Shown: positions 1 through 8,012, counted from the stretch's first letter. The stretch is DNA of 21,222 nucleotides from CAZHMN01 sp964533705 (GCA_964533705.1 CAZHMN010000051.1:1-21222); one strand, 5' to 3'. The notes: a model not told the origin generated them from the letters alone. Made by a program: numbers and translations.

Positions 1-1595
1 AGGATGGATTGATCCGCGCCAATGCCGATTAGCACCCCCGGCTCGATGGTGAGGACGGCGCCCGGTGCGATGGTCAGCCCCTCCGGCAAGCTGTAAGGAC
101 TGCCCGCAAGATCCCATGTCGTCGAAGTGGTGATCTCACCCGTCACCACCGTCCCCGAAAAGGCGTTTTCCGGAATAGTAAAAGGTGAGAAGTAGGTGAT
201 TGAGCGGATATCGTCCCCCGATGGTGAATATGCAAAAACGCGCCAATAATATTGTCCGGGCTGAATTTGATTATATAGCAAACTGGTGGAAGAGGTGATA
301 TCCAAGTTCGTTACATTTATAGTAAATTGTGGATCATCGGCGATCTGAACCGAATAGGCAACCGGTGAGCCATCCTGGATAAAGCTGCGATGCCAGGAAA
401 AATATATTCCTGTCGGCGTCAGTATGGCCGGGTATAGATCGAAGGGCAGCGGTTCGTGTTGCATTTGATCACTGAGGTTGGCGCTGCGATTGGCCACATG
501 GCCGGGTATTTCGGCGAGGTAGGCGGTGAAATCGTCTATGCTGTACTGCTTCAGAGTATCCTGGAGGACGGCGTCGTATAGTAACGATGCCAGCTCATCC
601 GTGATGTCCTGATAGTAGCTTTCCGTGAACAGGCTGTCCATCAAGCCTTCCATATGCTCGAAGATGAGGGCGCGCATGCTGGAATCGCGCCAGCAGCGGT
701 TGATCAGCGGATTGGTCTGCGGCAATAATTCATGCCCGCATCGAAAGTAATCCGGCTGGTCGTAATCCGACCAGTAGACGAAGGTGCTGTCGGCATCCCA
801 GGGGAGCAGGCGCCACTTCCCGTACTGGTTGATATCGTGAAGGAGGATGTAGTTGTCGTAATAGGTCGCTTGATTGCCGATCAGAGCGTTTACAGCTATG
901 ACCCGCGCCAGTTCATCAGCGTCAAAACGCTCGGACAATTCATCGAAAAATATCTCTTCTGGTGTCGTTTCGATCCAGGTGATCAGATTTTCGAGATCGT
1001 AATATCCCGTTGAACAGTTCGTCACTTTTTCCCAGAGCTCCTCGACCGATTCAGAAGGGGTCAACAGGCATCCGATGGTATCGGCCTTGTAGATTGACGA
1101 ATTCTCGGCCAGCCCGGAGACCGGTAAGAACGTGGAATCCACCTCCTCGACGTCGAGATACAATCCCATATAGACGTCATTGACGTACAGCCGGGCGAAC
1201 CAGGTATCTGAAACCGGCAATCCGGCGCGCTGAAACAGATCGTGGGTCAGGTACTGCCGGGAGAAGGTGGGGTCGGTGTATTGGGCCATGAGGTTGGCCT
1301 TGTCCCGCCCGGCAAAGGGCTCTTCCTCAGTAAAATCGAGCTTGAACGATTTCTTGGGAAATGTAGCATAGACGCCCTCCCGAAGCGATAGGTTCACGCC
1401 CTCCCAGATCTGGCTCTGGTATTCGAAATCGCAGACGATGGGCGTGTTCTCCTGGGGATGAGTAAGCAGGTATTCAAAATCGCCTGGATCGCAGGTGACA
1501 TAGTAATCGCGCAATTCCTGGGCGCTGGCCCCGCCGCCGAGCAAAAACGTCCCTGTCAGGGTAAGAGCAACAACGAAATTTGGACGCAATACCAT
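1..1595 (-). CDS. Secreted CotH kinase-family protein, 3' end cut by window edge
   Basis: An open frame of 531 codons runs from ATG at 1595 to the left edge without a stop. The start follows a GAGAGG ribosome site 7 bases upstream. Residues 1-24 form a signal peptide (hydrophobic run ending GGGASA before QE). The body matches the CotH family (spore-coat CotH-type atypical kinases): a PKKSFKLDF segment, then LYVNDVYMGLYLDVEEVD, then the WDAD motif in WRLLPWDADSTF, the likely metal-binding DxD-type site. After the CotH domain comes a fibronectin-like stretch (YYWRVFAYSPSG) and the start of a parallel beta-helix-like segment (LTIEPGVLIGIG), so the full protein is clearly longer. It lies 39 bp downstream of another CotH-type gene on the same strand and is probably co-transcribed. 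Kinase activity is inferred from family membership only. Fold assignment is fairly secure; substrate unknown. Confidence 0.85.
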   Translation of the reverse strand, partial: MVLRPNFVVALTLTGTFLLGGGASAQELRDYYVTCDPGDFEYLLTHPQENTPIVCDFEYQSQIWEGVNLSLREGVYATFPKKSFKLDFTEEEPFAGRDKANLMAQYTDPTFSRQYLTHDLFQRAGLPVSDTWFARLYVNDVYMGLYLDVEEVDSTFLPVSGLAENSSIYKADTIGCLLTPSESVEELWEKVTNCSTGYYDLENLITWIETTPEEIFFDELSERFDADELARVIAVNALIGNQATYYDNYILLHDINQYGKWRLLPWDADSTFVYWSDYDQPDYFRCGHELLPQTNPLINRCWRDSSMRALIFEHMEGLMDSLFTESYYQDITDELASLLYDAVLQDTLKQYSIDDFTAYLAEIPGHVANRSANLSDQMQHEPLPFDLYPAILTPTGIYFSWHRSFIQDGSPVAYSVQIADDPQFTINVTNLDITSSTSLLYNQIQPGQYYWRVFAYSPSGDDIRSITYFSPFTIPENAFSGTVVTGEITTSTTWDLAGSPYSLPEGLTIAPGAVLTIEPGVLIGIGADQSI

Positions 1596-1634
1596 TAGAA
1601 TACCTCTCGTTAGGGTCTTGCGACTGGCTTAGGA

Positions 1635-4538
1635 TTACTTTAAAAGCAGCATCTTTCTTGTGGAAACGAAACCATCGGCTTCTATTCTGTAGAAGTAAAT
1701 GCCGGAACTTAAAGCGGCAGCATCGAAGTGGATACTGTGGTATCCGGCGTTCATCCTCTGATCGATCAAGCGGGTGACTCTCTGGCCGCACAGGTTGTAG
1801 ATCGTGAGCCGAACCTGTGCCGGAGCCGGCAATCCGAACCTGATCTCGGTATAGGGGTTGAAGGGGTTGGGGAAATTGGGTTCCAATGAATAATACTCCG
1901 GGATGGAGGAATCGGCGGACTGTTTGGGCACCCCCACGTTGGCGTCGCCAGGCGAAGGATTGCAGGTGTACCAGTCCTCGGAGCCGTCCGGCCAGCGGCC
2001 GTAGGAGTAATCCTCCAGCTGCTCGCCGAAGGTTATGGTATCAATCGGAGTGGCGCCGTCCCGGTCGAAGAGCCCCAGCTGTTCTCCGTCGGCGGATATT
2101 TTGAAGACTGTATGCAGTGATCCTTCCAGGGGTTCGTCATCGCACCACACCAGCAGGAAGGCCCCGGGCGCCATGAAGGTGTCGGGAAAAGCCCAGCGGG
2201 TCGGACGGGTCAGATCGTCGGTCAGGTAAACGCCGCCGATGGGGATGGTGTCCGCAGTGGGATTGTAGATTTCCACCCAATCGTCGAAATCGCCGAATTC
2301 ATCCGGGTTCACGGTCTCGTTGTCGGCCAAAAATTCGTTGATGACCAGCACCGAGGGATCGGGCAGCGGCGCATTGGTAGAACCCGGCGTGGGATTCAAT
2401 TCATTCGACCAGGGCCCGGTGCCGTCAACTTCCCGCGCCCAGACCTGATCCTCCAGCAAAATGGGAAAGGTGACCGAATCCGCCATGCCTCCGTGCCTGC
2501 CTTCCAGCCACAGACTACCTTCCCCTGGTGCAAGTGAAAAACTTGCGTGGAAGGGCCCTTCGCCGGTCTCCCCGTCCAGCCAGATCAGCAGGAAGCCGTA
2601 GTCGTCAATGACAGCTTCAGCCGGCAACGTCCAGGATTCCTGACCGTGATGCAGCACGAAATCTTCCAGATCCAGCTCCACCGGCGCCAGATTGACGATC
2701 TCAACCCAGGGATCGTAATCTCCGGCTTCGTCCGCTATAGTCGAAGAATTGACACTTTGAATCTCATTGAGGCGAAAGTAAGGCGCTAACTCAGGGTCGG
2801 TGATGTAAGTTTCGATCTCATTCAAGAGGAAGGGCACCCTTTGCTGAGCGAAGGCGCATAAAGTGTCGAGACTGTTTATGAAAAGATCGGGTCTCTCTCT
2901 CCCCTTTTTGTACATATCGCGGATTGCATCCTCATAGATTTCTTGCTGCGCCAATTCGATCCGGTTGATGGTGTTTTGGATTGAAAAGCCATCATTTAAA
3001 AACCTTGCCAGTTTTTTGCAGTAGGCATAGCGGAAGAGATCATCCTCTAAAGCTGTATTCAAAAGGATATTCCACCGATCTTCACCTGATGCGCCAATGA
3101 TTGGATTGGCTGCTGTACCCAGATCAATGGGCGAGTATACCCGGTCTATATTAAACGTCATATCATGATCCCAAGAAACAAAGTACCAACGATCATCCGC
3201 CGGATTATGATATATATAATAATTATGATAACCAAAATCATTATCAGCGGTCGCTATTCGCACGGTATAAATATCAATGTAACGATCAAGATCGCATTTT
3301 CCTCCTACCTCTTGTCGGAACTCGTCTGGGGTTGCGTTATTCAACCATTCAATGAAATCTATCAGGTCGGAATAATCATCATTCTCATTGGTAATATTTG
3401 GATAATAATATTGGTAGTCTTCAATCGAAGGCAATAGTGTAAGATCAGAGAAAGCCTCGTATAGATCTCCTACAGGAGACCAGCCCACTCTTTCGAGGAA
3501 GTGATTGTCCACGTCCTCAAGATCAGTATAGACTCCGATATATTCATTATTCAATTGTAAGTGAATATTCATGGATTGTGGATTGGGGAGATCCAGTAGA
3601 TCATATGACTGGTAACCTAACCTCGTATTCAAGATGCTGGGGTACAGGCCGTTAGATTGCAAATTGAATTCATCTCGATTATCGTGGGTTTGCTGGGTGG
3701 GAAGTTCCAGTTTATAGTTTTTCTTATATTGCGGCCGAGAATACCCCCCTCGATAGTGAACTCCTGAACCAGGAAAGGATTCTCCTTCCAATGTCAGATC
3801 GGCATCCACAGGATCACTCGAATAGACGTCAATATTCAATAAGTATAAGTTTTCTTCCGTAATGTCCATGATGTAACGGGGTAGGTCTGTGGCTTCGAAC
3901 GGCAGTGCTGTCGCTGTCAGCGAATCTGAAAGATTTGATTCATTTCCCCAGAGATCTTCGGTAGTAACTGCGTACTCGTATTCCACTCCCACCTCTACGT
4001 CATAGTCAAAATAGCGATATAAAGGATGTGGATCAGTCGTCAATAGCTGCCACGTCTCGCCGGGCTGTCGCCGGTAAATCCGATAACCGGCCAGATCGTT
4101 TGCCACGACGTAGTCCCAGTAGAGGATATTCATACTGTAACCCCCAATAGTATGAAATTCCTGAATTGGATCGGGAGCTTCAGAATCCGGGTAGATGCGG
4201 CGAACCGAAATGGCGCTTAGGGTCGCCTCGCAGGTGTCAGAAATAAAATCCACATTGATGAAATCGTCATTGCATTCAGCCAGAAAGCGTAATGGGACGG
4301 CATACTTTCTGCCTACCAGGCTGTAAATATCAATGTTTTGTACGACGGTATCCCCCTCTATAGCCACTGAAAAAGAGCGGAAGTATTTCCAGTGGTAAGT
4401 CTTTTCTTCTATATAGGTTGATAGCATATGAACCATCAAAAACGTTAAATAAGTATGAAAACTGCCCTTCTCTGCGGAAAAAGTAAAGACTGTCCATACC
4501 TTCGGTACCCCAAGATTCGCGATCTGGTCCAATAGCAT
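1635..4538 (-). CDS. Main body of a frameshifted secreted CotH protein (malectin C-half, FN3, CotH, two lamin-tail domains, T9SS sorting domain)
   Basis: This 967-codon open frame is not a whole gene. About its first 42 residues are out-of-frame noise, and the true start is the signal peptide at 4740 in another frame. Real sequence begins near 4415 with the second half of a malectin-like domain (YIEEKTYHW to about residue 116). A fibronectin III domain follows (about 125-215), then a CotH kinase domain (about 225-580) with YRGGYSR, KKNYKLEL, NEYIGVYTDLED and the WDHDMTF metal motif. Two lamin-tail domains follow (about 590-722 and 730-870, each with WVEI-N/Y). Last is a type A T9SS sorting domain (about 883-967, NFPNPFNP to GIYFYRIEADG and a terminal K). 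The restored protein would be about 1,030 residues, secreted and probably anchored or displayed outside. The malectin fold suggests carbohydrate binding. It sits between DUF4956 and a second CotH gene. Domain calls rest on recognised motifs, not a profile search. Confidence 0.85.
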   Translation of the reverse strand: MLLDQIANLGVPKVWTVFTFSAEKGSFHTYLTFLMVHMLSTYIEEKTYHWKYFRSFSVAIEGDTVVQNIDIYSLVGRKYAVPLRFLAECNDDFINVDFISDTCEATLSAISVRRIYPDSEAPDPIQEFHTIGGYSMNILYWDYVVANDLAGYRIYRRQPGETWQLLTTDPHPLYRYFDYDVEVGVEYEYAVTTEDLWGNESNLSDSLTATALPFEATDLPRYIMDITEENLYLLNIDVYSSDPVDADLTLEGESFPGSGVHYRGGYSRPQYKKNYKLELPTQQTHDNRDEFNLQSNGLYPSILNTRLGYQSYDLLDLPNPQSMNIHLQLNNEYIGVYTDLEDVDNHFLERVGWSPVGDLYEAFSDLTLLPSIEDYQYYYPNITNENDDYSDLIDFIEWLNNATPDEFRQEVGGKCDLDRYIDIYTVRIATADNDFGYHNYYIYHNPADDRWYFVSWDHDMTFNIDRVYSPIDLGTAANPIIGASGEDRWNILLNTALEDDLFRYAYCKKLARFLNDGFSIQNTINRIELAQQEIYEDAIRDMYKKGRERPDLFINSLDTLCAFAQQRVPFLLNEIETYITDPELAPYFRLNEIQSVNSSTIADEAGDYDPWVEIVNLAPVELDLEDFVLHHGQESWTLPAEAVIDDYGFLLIWLDGETGEGPFHASFSLAPGEGSLWLEGRHGGMADSVTFPILLEDQVWAREVDGTGPWSNELNPTPGSTNAPLPDPSVLVINEFLADNETVNPDEFGDFDDWVEIYNPTADTIPIGGVYLTDDLTRPTRWAFPDTFMAPGAFLLVWCDDEPLEGSLHTVFKISADGEQLGLFDRDGATPIDTITFGEQLEDYSYGRWPDGSEDWYTCNPSPGDANVGVPKQSADSSIPEYYSLEPNFPNPFNPYTEIRFGLPAPAQVRLTIYNLCGQRVTRLIDQRMNAGYHSIHFDAAALSSGIYFYRIEADGFVSTRKMLLLK

Positions 4539-4740
4539 GGGAATTTGAACCTAAATAGCCATAGCCCAGTGAGCTGCTATATGGAGCATCAGGAGAATAC
4601 AGATCGCCCTGAGGGCTGGTATAATACAACCATCCAGGGCTTCCGCAGTGAACCCCATACCAATCCGACTGTGCCATTAACGGCGAATGAGTCGTTGCCA
4701 ATATTGCCAGAAAAACAAAGGCTTTTATTCGCCCCTGCAT
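4330..4740 (-). CDS. N-terminal piece of the frameshifted CotH protein: signal peptide and first half of malectin domain
   Basis: Starts at ATG 4740, 35 bp after the DUF4956 gene, with a weak CAGG site 7 bases upstream. Residues 1-24 are a signal peptide (FVFLAILATTHSPLMA, then QS). What follows is a malectin-like N-half: VHCGSPGW, DLYSPDAPYS, SWGTEGMDSLYFFRREGQFSYLF and FDGSYAINL. The malectin pattern then expects roughly L-h-F-x-E, but this frame turns into YRRKDLPLEILP and stops. The expected continuation is in the other frame (YIEEKTYHWKYFRSFSVAIEG). Only about 108 residues are therefore genuine; those after 4415 are out of frame. It should be read as one gene with the 1635-4538 frame. 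Whether the break is a true mutation, phase variation or an assembly or sequencing error cannot be told from one sequence. Confidence 0.75.
   Translation of the reverse strand: MQGRIKAFVFLAILATTHSPLMAQSDWYGVHCGSPGWLYYTSPQGDLYSPDAPYSSSLGYGYLGSNSHAIGPDRESWGTEGMDSLYFFRREGQFSYLFNVFDGSYAINLYRRKDLPLEILPLFFSGYRGGYRRTKH
4410..4415 (-). other. Frameshift point: TATATA run missing one AT unit
   Basis: On the minus strand the reading is ...ATC AAC CTA TAT AGA AGA AAA, giving INLYRRK. Adding one AT unit to the TATATA run gives ATC AAC CTA TAT ATA GAA GAA AAG, or INLYIEEK. That restores the malectin L-h-F-x-E pattern and enters the long downstream frame exactly. A two-base contraction in a short dinucleotide run is the simplest explanation. 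Confidence 0.7.
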
Positions 4741-4775
4741 GATAAACCTGCGCTTATAATAATTGTGAATGGCTA

Positions 4776-5459
4776 CTACGTTTCTTCCTGCCCCTCTTCA
4801 GCCAGCAGGACGACTCGTTCCATGCCCTCGATGGCGGAGAGCTGCGAAATCAGGGATCGCTCGGTGACGCCCCGTTTGAGGCGCACCAGGAAGGAGTGTT
4901 CCACGAATTGTCCCATCCGTACGGTCCTCACCGCCAACTGCCGGTGCGAAACCAGCAAGCGATCGAAAACCGCTTGATAAGCTGAATCATCCGTATCGGT
5001 GGGAATAATTTGAAAACGCAGCAGGTAAACGCCCCGCGGCGCGCTGCCGAAACGAATGAAATCCAGGATGACCAACAGAAACACGATCAATCCCACGCCG
5101 TATAAAGCAATGCGGTAATTGCCGATGCCGGCCGCCATGCCCGCCGCCAGGGCGAAGAACACGTAGGCGATGTCCCGGGTGTCCTTGACCGCGGTGCGAA
5201 AACGGATGATGGACAAAGCCCCCACCAGGCTGAAGGCTCGGGCGATGCTGTTGCCGATCACCATCATAACCAGCGCCACCACCATGGATAGAATCGCCAG
5301 AGTTAACATAAAGGTCGGATTGGTCGCCTTGTGGTGGCTGGTAATGCGGTAGATCACCGCCACGATGAAACCGAGCACGAAAGCGACCAAAATGTTGATC
5401 AGAATTGTTTCGACGGAGATGTAGGGCGTCGAGGCGACGAGATCCTGGAAAAAGTTCAT
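4776..5459 (-). CDS. DUF4956 family inner-membrane protein
   Basis: A 227-residue protein starting at ATG 5459, with AGGA ten bases upstream. Membrane segments are visible at about residues 17-39, 49-70 and 98-136 (the last long enough for two passes, around a GNYR turn). The family signature is the conserved block SLVGALSIIRFRTAVKDTRD (77-96), a positively charged strip (R86, R88, K92, R95) beside the membrane, followed by IAYVFFALAAGMAAG. Residues from about 140 to 227 form a soluble, probably cytoplasmic tail with an alternating strand/helix pattern. The function of DUF4956 is not established. It lies 28 bp after the VTC-domain gene and before the CotH genes, which suggests it is the membrane partner of that enzyme. 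A channel or translocation role, by analogy with the membrane part of yeast VTC, is inference. Family call is strong; function is not. Confidence 0.88.
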   Translation of the reverse strand: MNFFQDLVASTPYISVETILINILVAFVLGFIVAVIYRITSHHKATNPTFMLTLAILSMVVALVMMVIGNSIARAFSLVGALSIIRFRTAVKDTRDIAYVFFALAAGMAAGIGNYRIALYGVGLIVFLLVILDFIRFGSAPRGVYLLRFQIIPTDTDDSAYQAVFDRLLVSHRQLAVRTVRMGQFVEHSFLVRLKRGVTERSLISQLSAIEGMERVVLLAEEGQEET

Positions 5460-5487
5460 TTTGTTAGAGTCCTATGACCGGTTGTTC

Positions 5488-6234
5488 CTAATCTCGAAAT
5501 CCTATGGGCTTGCGTTCGGGCAGCCATACGTCAATACCGTTGCAATACTTCGATATGGCCTGGATGCGCAGCTTAAAATCTCTGATGATGTTTCTGACCC
5601 AGACCGGCATGCGGCCGTTGAACTTCACCTCCAGGATAAAGTGCTGGTCCACCAGAGTGTTCAAGTCCTCCTCGCGGAAGATATCCTCGATCTCCGGCGT
5701 GGGGTAACTGCGTACGTTCATGTCAAAGGTGACCCTCAGCGCCGGATCGTCTATGCCCACCAGCGCTTCGCGCTCGTAGGAAACCAGCACTTTCGGCGAG
5801 AGATTCAGCCGTTTGGTCAGGTATTTGAACTTCTCCAGCGTGGCCGCCTCGGAAAAGCTGGTCGGCTGCGCCGGCAGCGGTAGATTCACGCCGTTCATCA
5901 GCTTGACGGTGTCGACCAGCGGGATCTTAACCCGCTCCTTGAAGACGGTGTTGTCGATCTTGCGCTTTATCTCTAAAAAGGCAATGGTATCCGGTTCCAG
6001 GGTGTTATAGACCCGCACCCGCAGTTTCTTGCGGACTTTCAGCCCTTCGATCTTTTCGTGGTAAAACAGCAGCCTGTCGGTGTCGAGGTAGATGCTGCGA
6101 ACGCTGTAGTGTTTCCCCTCCCGTTCCCGGCAGAAGGGATCGTGCTCCATGTACTGGAGAAAGCGCTCCCGCAGCGGTTCCAGATGCTCGAACAGGACGA
6201 AATACTTGTACTCTTTTCGATCGAACTTGGCCAT
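5488..6234 (-). CDS. VTC-domain protein, polyphosphate polymerase-like
   Basis: A soluble protein of about 248 residues in the triphosphate-tunnel (CYTH/VTC) fold. Visible motifs, numbered from the ATG at 6234, are KEYKYFV (7-13, the N-terminal ExK-type strand), YSVRSIYLDT (43-52), RKKLRVRVY (68-76), LEIKRK (87-92), FKERVKI (98-104), VSYEREAL (151-158), LRVTFDMNVR (166-175), ILEVKF (200-205) and SKYCNG (228-233). These lysines, arginines and glutamates line the phosphate tunnel in the family. In yeast Vtc4 this domain makes polyphosphate from ATP, and the conserved E and K near the C-terminus match ILEVKF and SKY. An in-frame TTG at 6243 is an alternative start; AAGGA lies 17 bases before it, while the ATG has only a weak GAGAA. 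It lies 26-35 bp after hlyD and 28 bp before DUF4956. The enzymatic role is inferred from the fold. Confidence 0.88.
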   Translation of the reverse strand: MAKFDRKEYKYFVLFEHLEPLRERFLQYMEHDPFCREREGKHYSVRSIYLDTDRLLFYHEKIEGLKVRKKLRVRVYNTLEPDTIAFLEIKRKIDNTVFKERVKIPLVDTVKLMNGVNLPLPAQPTSFSEAATLEKFKYLTKRLNLSPKVLVSYEREALVGIDDPALRVTFDMNVRSYPTPEIEDIFREEDLNTLVDQHFILEVKFNGRMPVWVRNIIRDFKLRIQAISKYCNGIDVWLPERKPIGFRD

Positions 6235-6269
6235 TGTTCTCAACTGTCTGGAATGAGTGATCCTTCTGT

Positions 6270-7322
6270 CTAAAAGTTGAATTTAGCCCTCAATCCCTGC
6301 AGCAACGTCGTCTTCCCGATGGGGAGCTCCACCTGGCCGGTCATGCCGGGCTGAAGAGCGCGGTCCCTGTTGTCCAACAAACCGATGGCATAGGCCACCA
6401 TCGGTTCGGGCCGCCCGAAGCTGATCCTGAACAGCGGCACGCTTCGTTTGGGGACCGTATCGGCGCGCAGCATGATGTCAAAGGGTTGCCCCTCCTTAAG
6501 CAGCGAAACCGCCGTCTCGGGAATGGCCGCGAAAACCGCCAGGGTGTCCGTCATCTCGATGCGGATGAGCTCTTCCGGGTCGCCCCGAAAGCGCACCTGG
6601 CCGTTAATGGGAGCGGTGATCACTTCGCGCTGCCCCAGCAGCCGCTGGTTGCTGCTCAGGGATTGCCGGGAAAGATTAACCTGCTGTTGTGCCACCTCGA
6701 TGTCCTCGGGGCGCGCCCCGGCCTGCAAGGCTTTGTAATTCGCTTGGGCGAGCTCCAGCTCGGCTTCCAGTATCTTGTACTGCCCCTGTGTGGCTTCCCA
6801 GGTGCTGTCGGCGATCAGACCCGCATCGTGCAGCCGCCTGGCCCGCTCCAGCTCGTACCGATAGGTCTCCAGCTCCGCTTCGGCCCTCCTGATCTCAGCG
6901 CTGGCCACCTCAAGATCTTCGGCCCGCGCCCCCGTCAGCAAAGCGTTGTATTCCGACTGACTTAAACCCACCTCGGCCGCCAGAATGCTCAGGCGCCCGC
7001 TGCCCTCCCGGGATTCGATGTAGGCGATGGTGTCGCCCGCCTGAACGAAAGCCCCGTCGTACAAGTCCGGCATGAAATTGATCTCGACGAAATCGGGCCG
7101 CTCAAATTGCATCAGGATGCGGGGAGCGCCGGGATTGAAGTAATTCCGCTCCCAGCCCGTCGTGATCTGACCCGCGCCGTTGCGGCTCAAGGACCACACC
7201 GCTCCGGGCCGGGTGTAACAGGGCGCTTTGATGGATTGGTGAAAGGGAACGGTAATCGTCAAAGCGAAGAAACCCAGAACCGCCGCCAGAACGATTGATC
7301 GCTTTAAATCCAGTGGATCCAT
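6270..7322 (-). CDS. HlyD/EmrA-type periplasmic adaptor (membrane fusion protein)
   Basis: A 350-residue protein starting at ATG 7322, with AAGG six bases upstream and only 3 bases after the phospholipase D-like stop, so probably translationally coupled. One N-terminal membrane anchor (about 10-27). A half-lipoyl segment follows (QAGDTIAYIES, 94-104), then a long alpha-helical coiled-coil hairpin (about 112-235) and the second half-lipoyl (ITAPINGQVRFRG, 235-247). The beta-barrel and membrane-proximal part ends with LQPGMTGQVELPIG. The hairpin carries a near-repeat at its two ends: GARAEDLEVA (131-140) and GARPEDIEVA (202-211). Adaptors of this family normally bridge an inner-membrane ABC, RND or MFS pump to an outer-membrane channel. 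No such pump or TolC-like protein is encoded in the window; its neighbours are instead VTC and DUF4956. Family call secure, partner unknown. Confidence 0.88.
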   Translation of the reverse strand: MDPLDLKRSIVLAAVLGFFALTITVPFHQSIKAPCYTRPGAVWSLSRNGAGQITTGWERNYFNPGAPRILMQFERPDFVEINFMPDLYDGAFVQAGDTIAYIESREGSGRLSILAAEVGLSQSEYNALLTGARAEDLEVASAEIRRAEAELETYRYELERARRLHDAGLIADSTWEATQGQYKILEAELELAQANYKALQAGARPEDIEVAQQQVNLSRQSLSSNQRLLGQREVITAPINGQVRFRGDPEELIRIEMTDTLAVFAAIPETAVSLLKEGQPFDIMLRADTVPKRSVPLFRISFGRPEPMVAYAIGLLDNRDRALQPGMTGQVELPIGKTTLLQGLRAKFNF

Positions 7323-7325
7323 GCT

Positions 7326-8012
7326 CTACCTTGTTCCTGATGTTTTCGTCGAATCAACTAATTGATGAAGGGTTTGCCAGGCCGACAGCAATTCTCCCAC
7401 AACGTCGGAATCGGCCGTGCAGTAAAACAGTTCAGTATTCTTCTCTTCCGCCGAGTCGGTCAGGTTAAAACTGCCGAAAATCGCCTTGCGGGAGTCAAAA
7501 ATTGTGAACTTGGCGTGCAATTTCCCCAGCGTCCCGGTCGGCCAAAGAGTGACGTCCAATCCCTCTTGCTTCGCCGGCATTGCCAGACTCGAACCCTTAC
7601 GCGCCGCCTTACCGTCTAAGATAATCTCCACCTGAACTCCCCGCCGCTGGGCCGCAATCAGCGCTTCCAATGCACTTTCTGAAGATAACTTGTAGTTGAC
7701 AACCCAAATCGCCTCTTCGGCTTCATCCACCGCCTGAACCCAGGTGGAGATGGGATTTCTTCCCACAACCGCTTTCTTATCTTCCATAAGACCATTCCCC
7801 GAATGAAGCGTTTTCGGGCTAGTGAAAATCGCTGAAAGAGCGATAAAAACCACTGCAGAATCTATTAACCGCCGTGAAAACCGAACTCCCAAACGCATAG
7901 GCGTCCAAGTGTTGATGGATGTGATAAATGCCGCCCGCGTCAATAGCGGAAATTTAGGCACTATTCCCAAAACATAGTGAATCCCCGTTTGATATTTTGT
8001 GATAAAGCGCAT
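7326..8012 (-). CDS. Exported or membrane-anchored single-HKD phospholipase D-like protein
   Basis: A 228-residue protein with one PLD-type HKD motif: LHAKFTIFD (H166, K168, D173), then AIFGSFNLTDSAEEKNTE (G180, N183, E194), typical of small PLD/Nuc-like enzymes that build their active site as a dimer. PLD enzymes cleave phosphodiester bonds in lipids or nucleic acids; which applies here is not visible. The start could be ATG 8012 (GGAA four bases upstream) or ATG 7898. From the latter the protein begins MRLGVRFSRRLIDSAVVFIA, a positively charged stretch plus hydrophobic segment that looks like a signal peptide or anchor. I list the longer form but the shorter is equally plausible. It is the first gene of the leftward unit, with a good promoter about 160 bp upstream, and is 3 bp from hlyD. 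An exported cardiolipin-hydrolase-like or nuclease role is possible. Confidence 0.82.
   Translation of the reverse strand: MRFITKYQTGIHYVLGIVPKFPLLTRAAFITSINTWTPMRLGVRFSRRLIDSAVVFIALSAIFTSPKTLHSGNGLMEDKKAVVGRNPISTWVQAVDEAEEAIWVVNYKLSSESALEALIAAQRRGVQVEIILDGKAARKGSSLAMPAKQEGLDVTLWPTGTLGKLHAKFTIFDSRKAIFGSFNLTDSAEEKNTELFYCTADSDVVGELLSAWQTLHQLVDSTKTSGTR

Noticed and set aside
1580..1777. Plus-strand small frames over the CotH gene cluster
   Set aside because: Overlap strong minus-strand coding sequence and have no ribosome site or domain.
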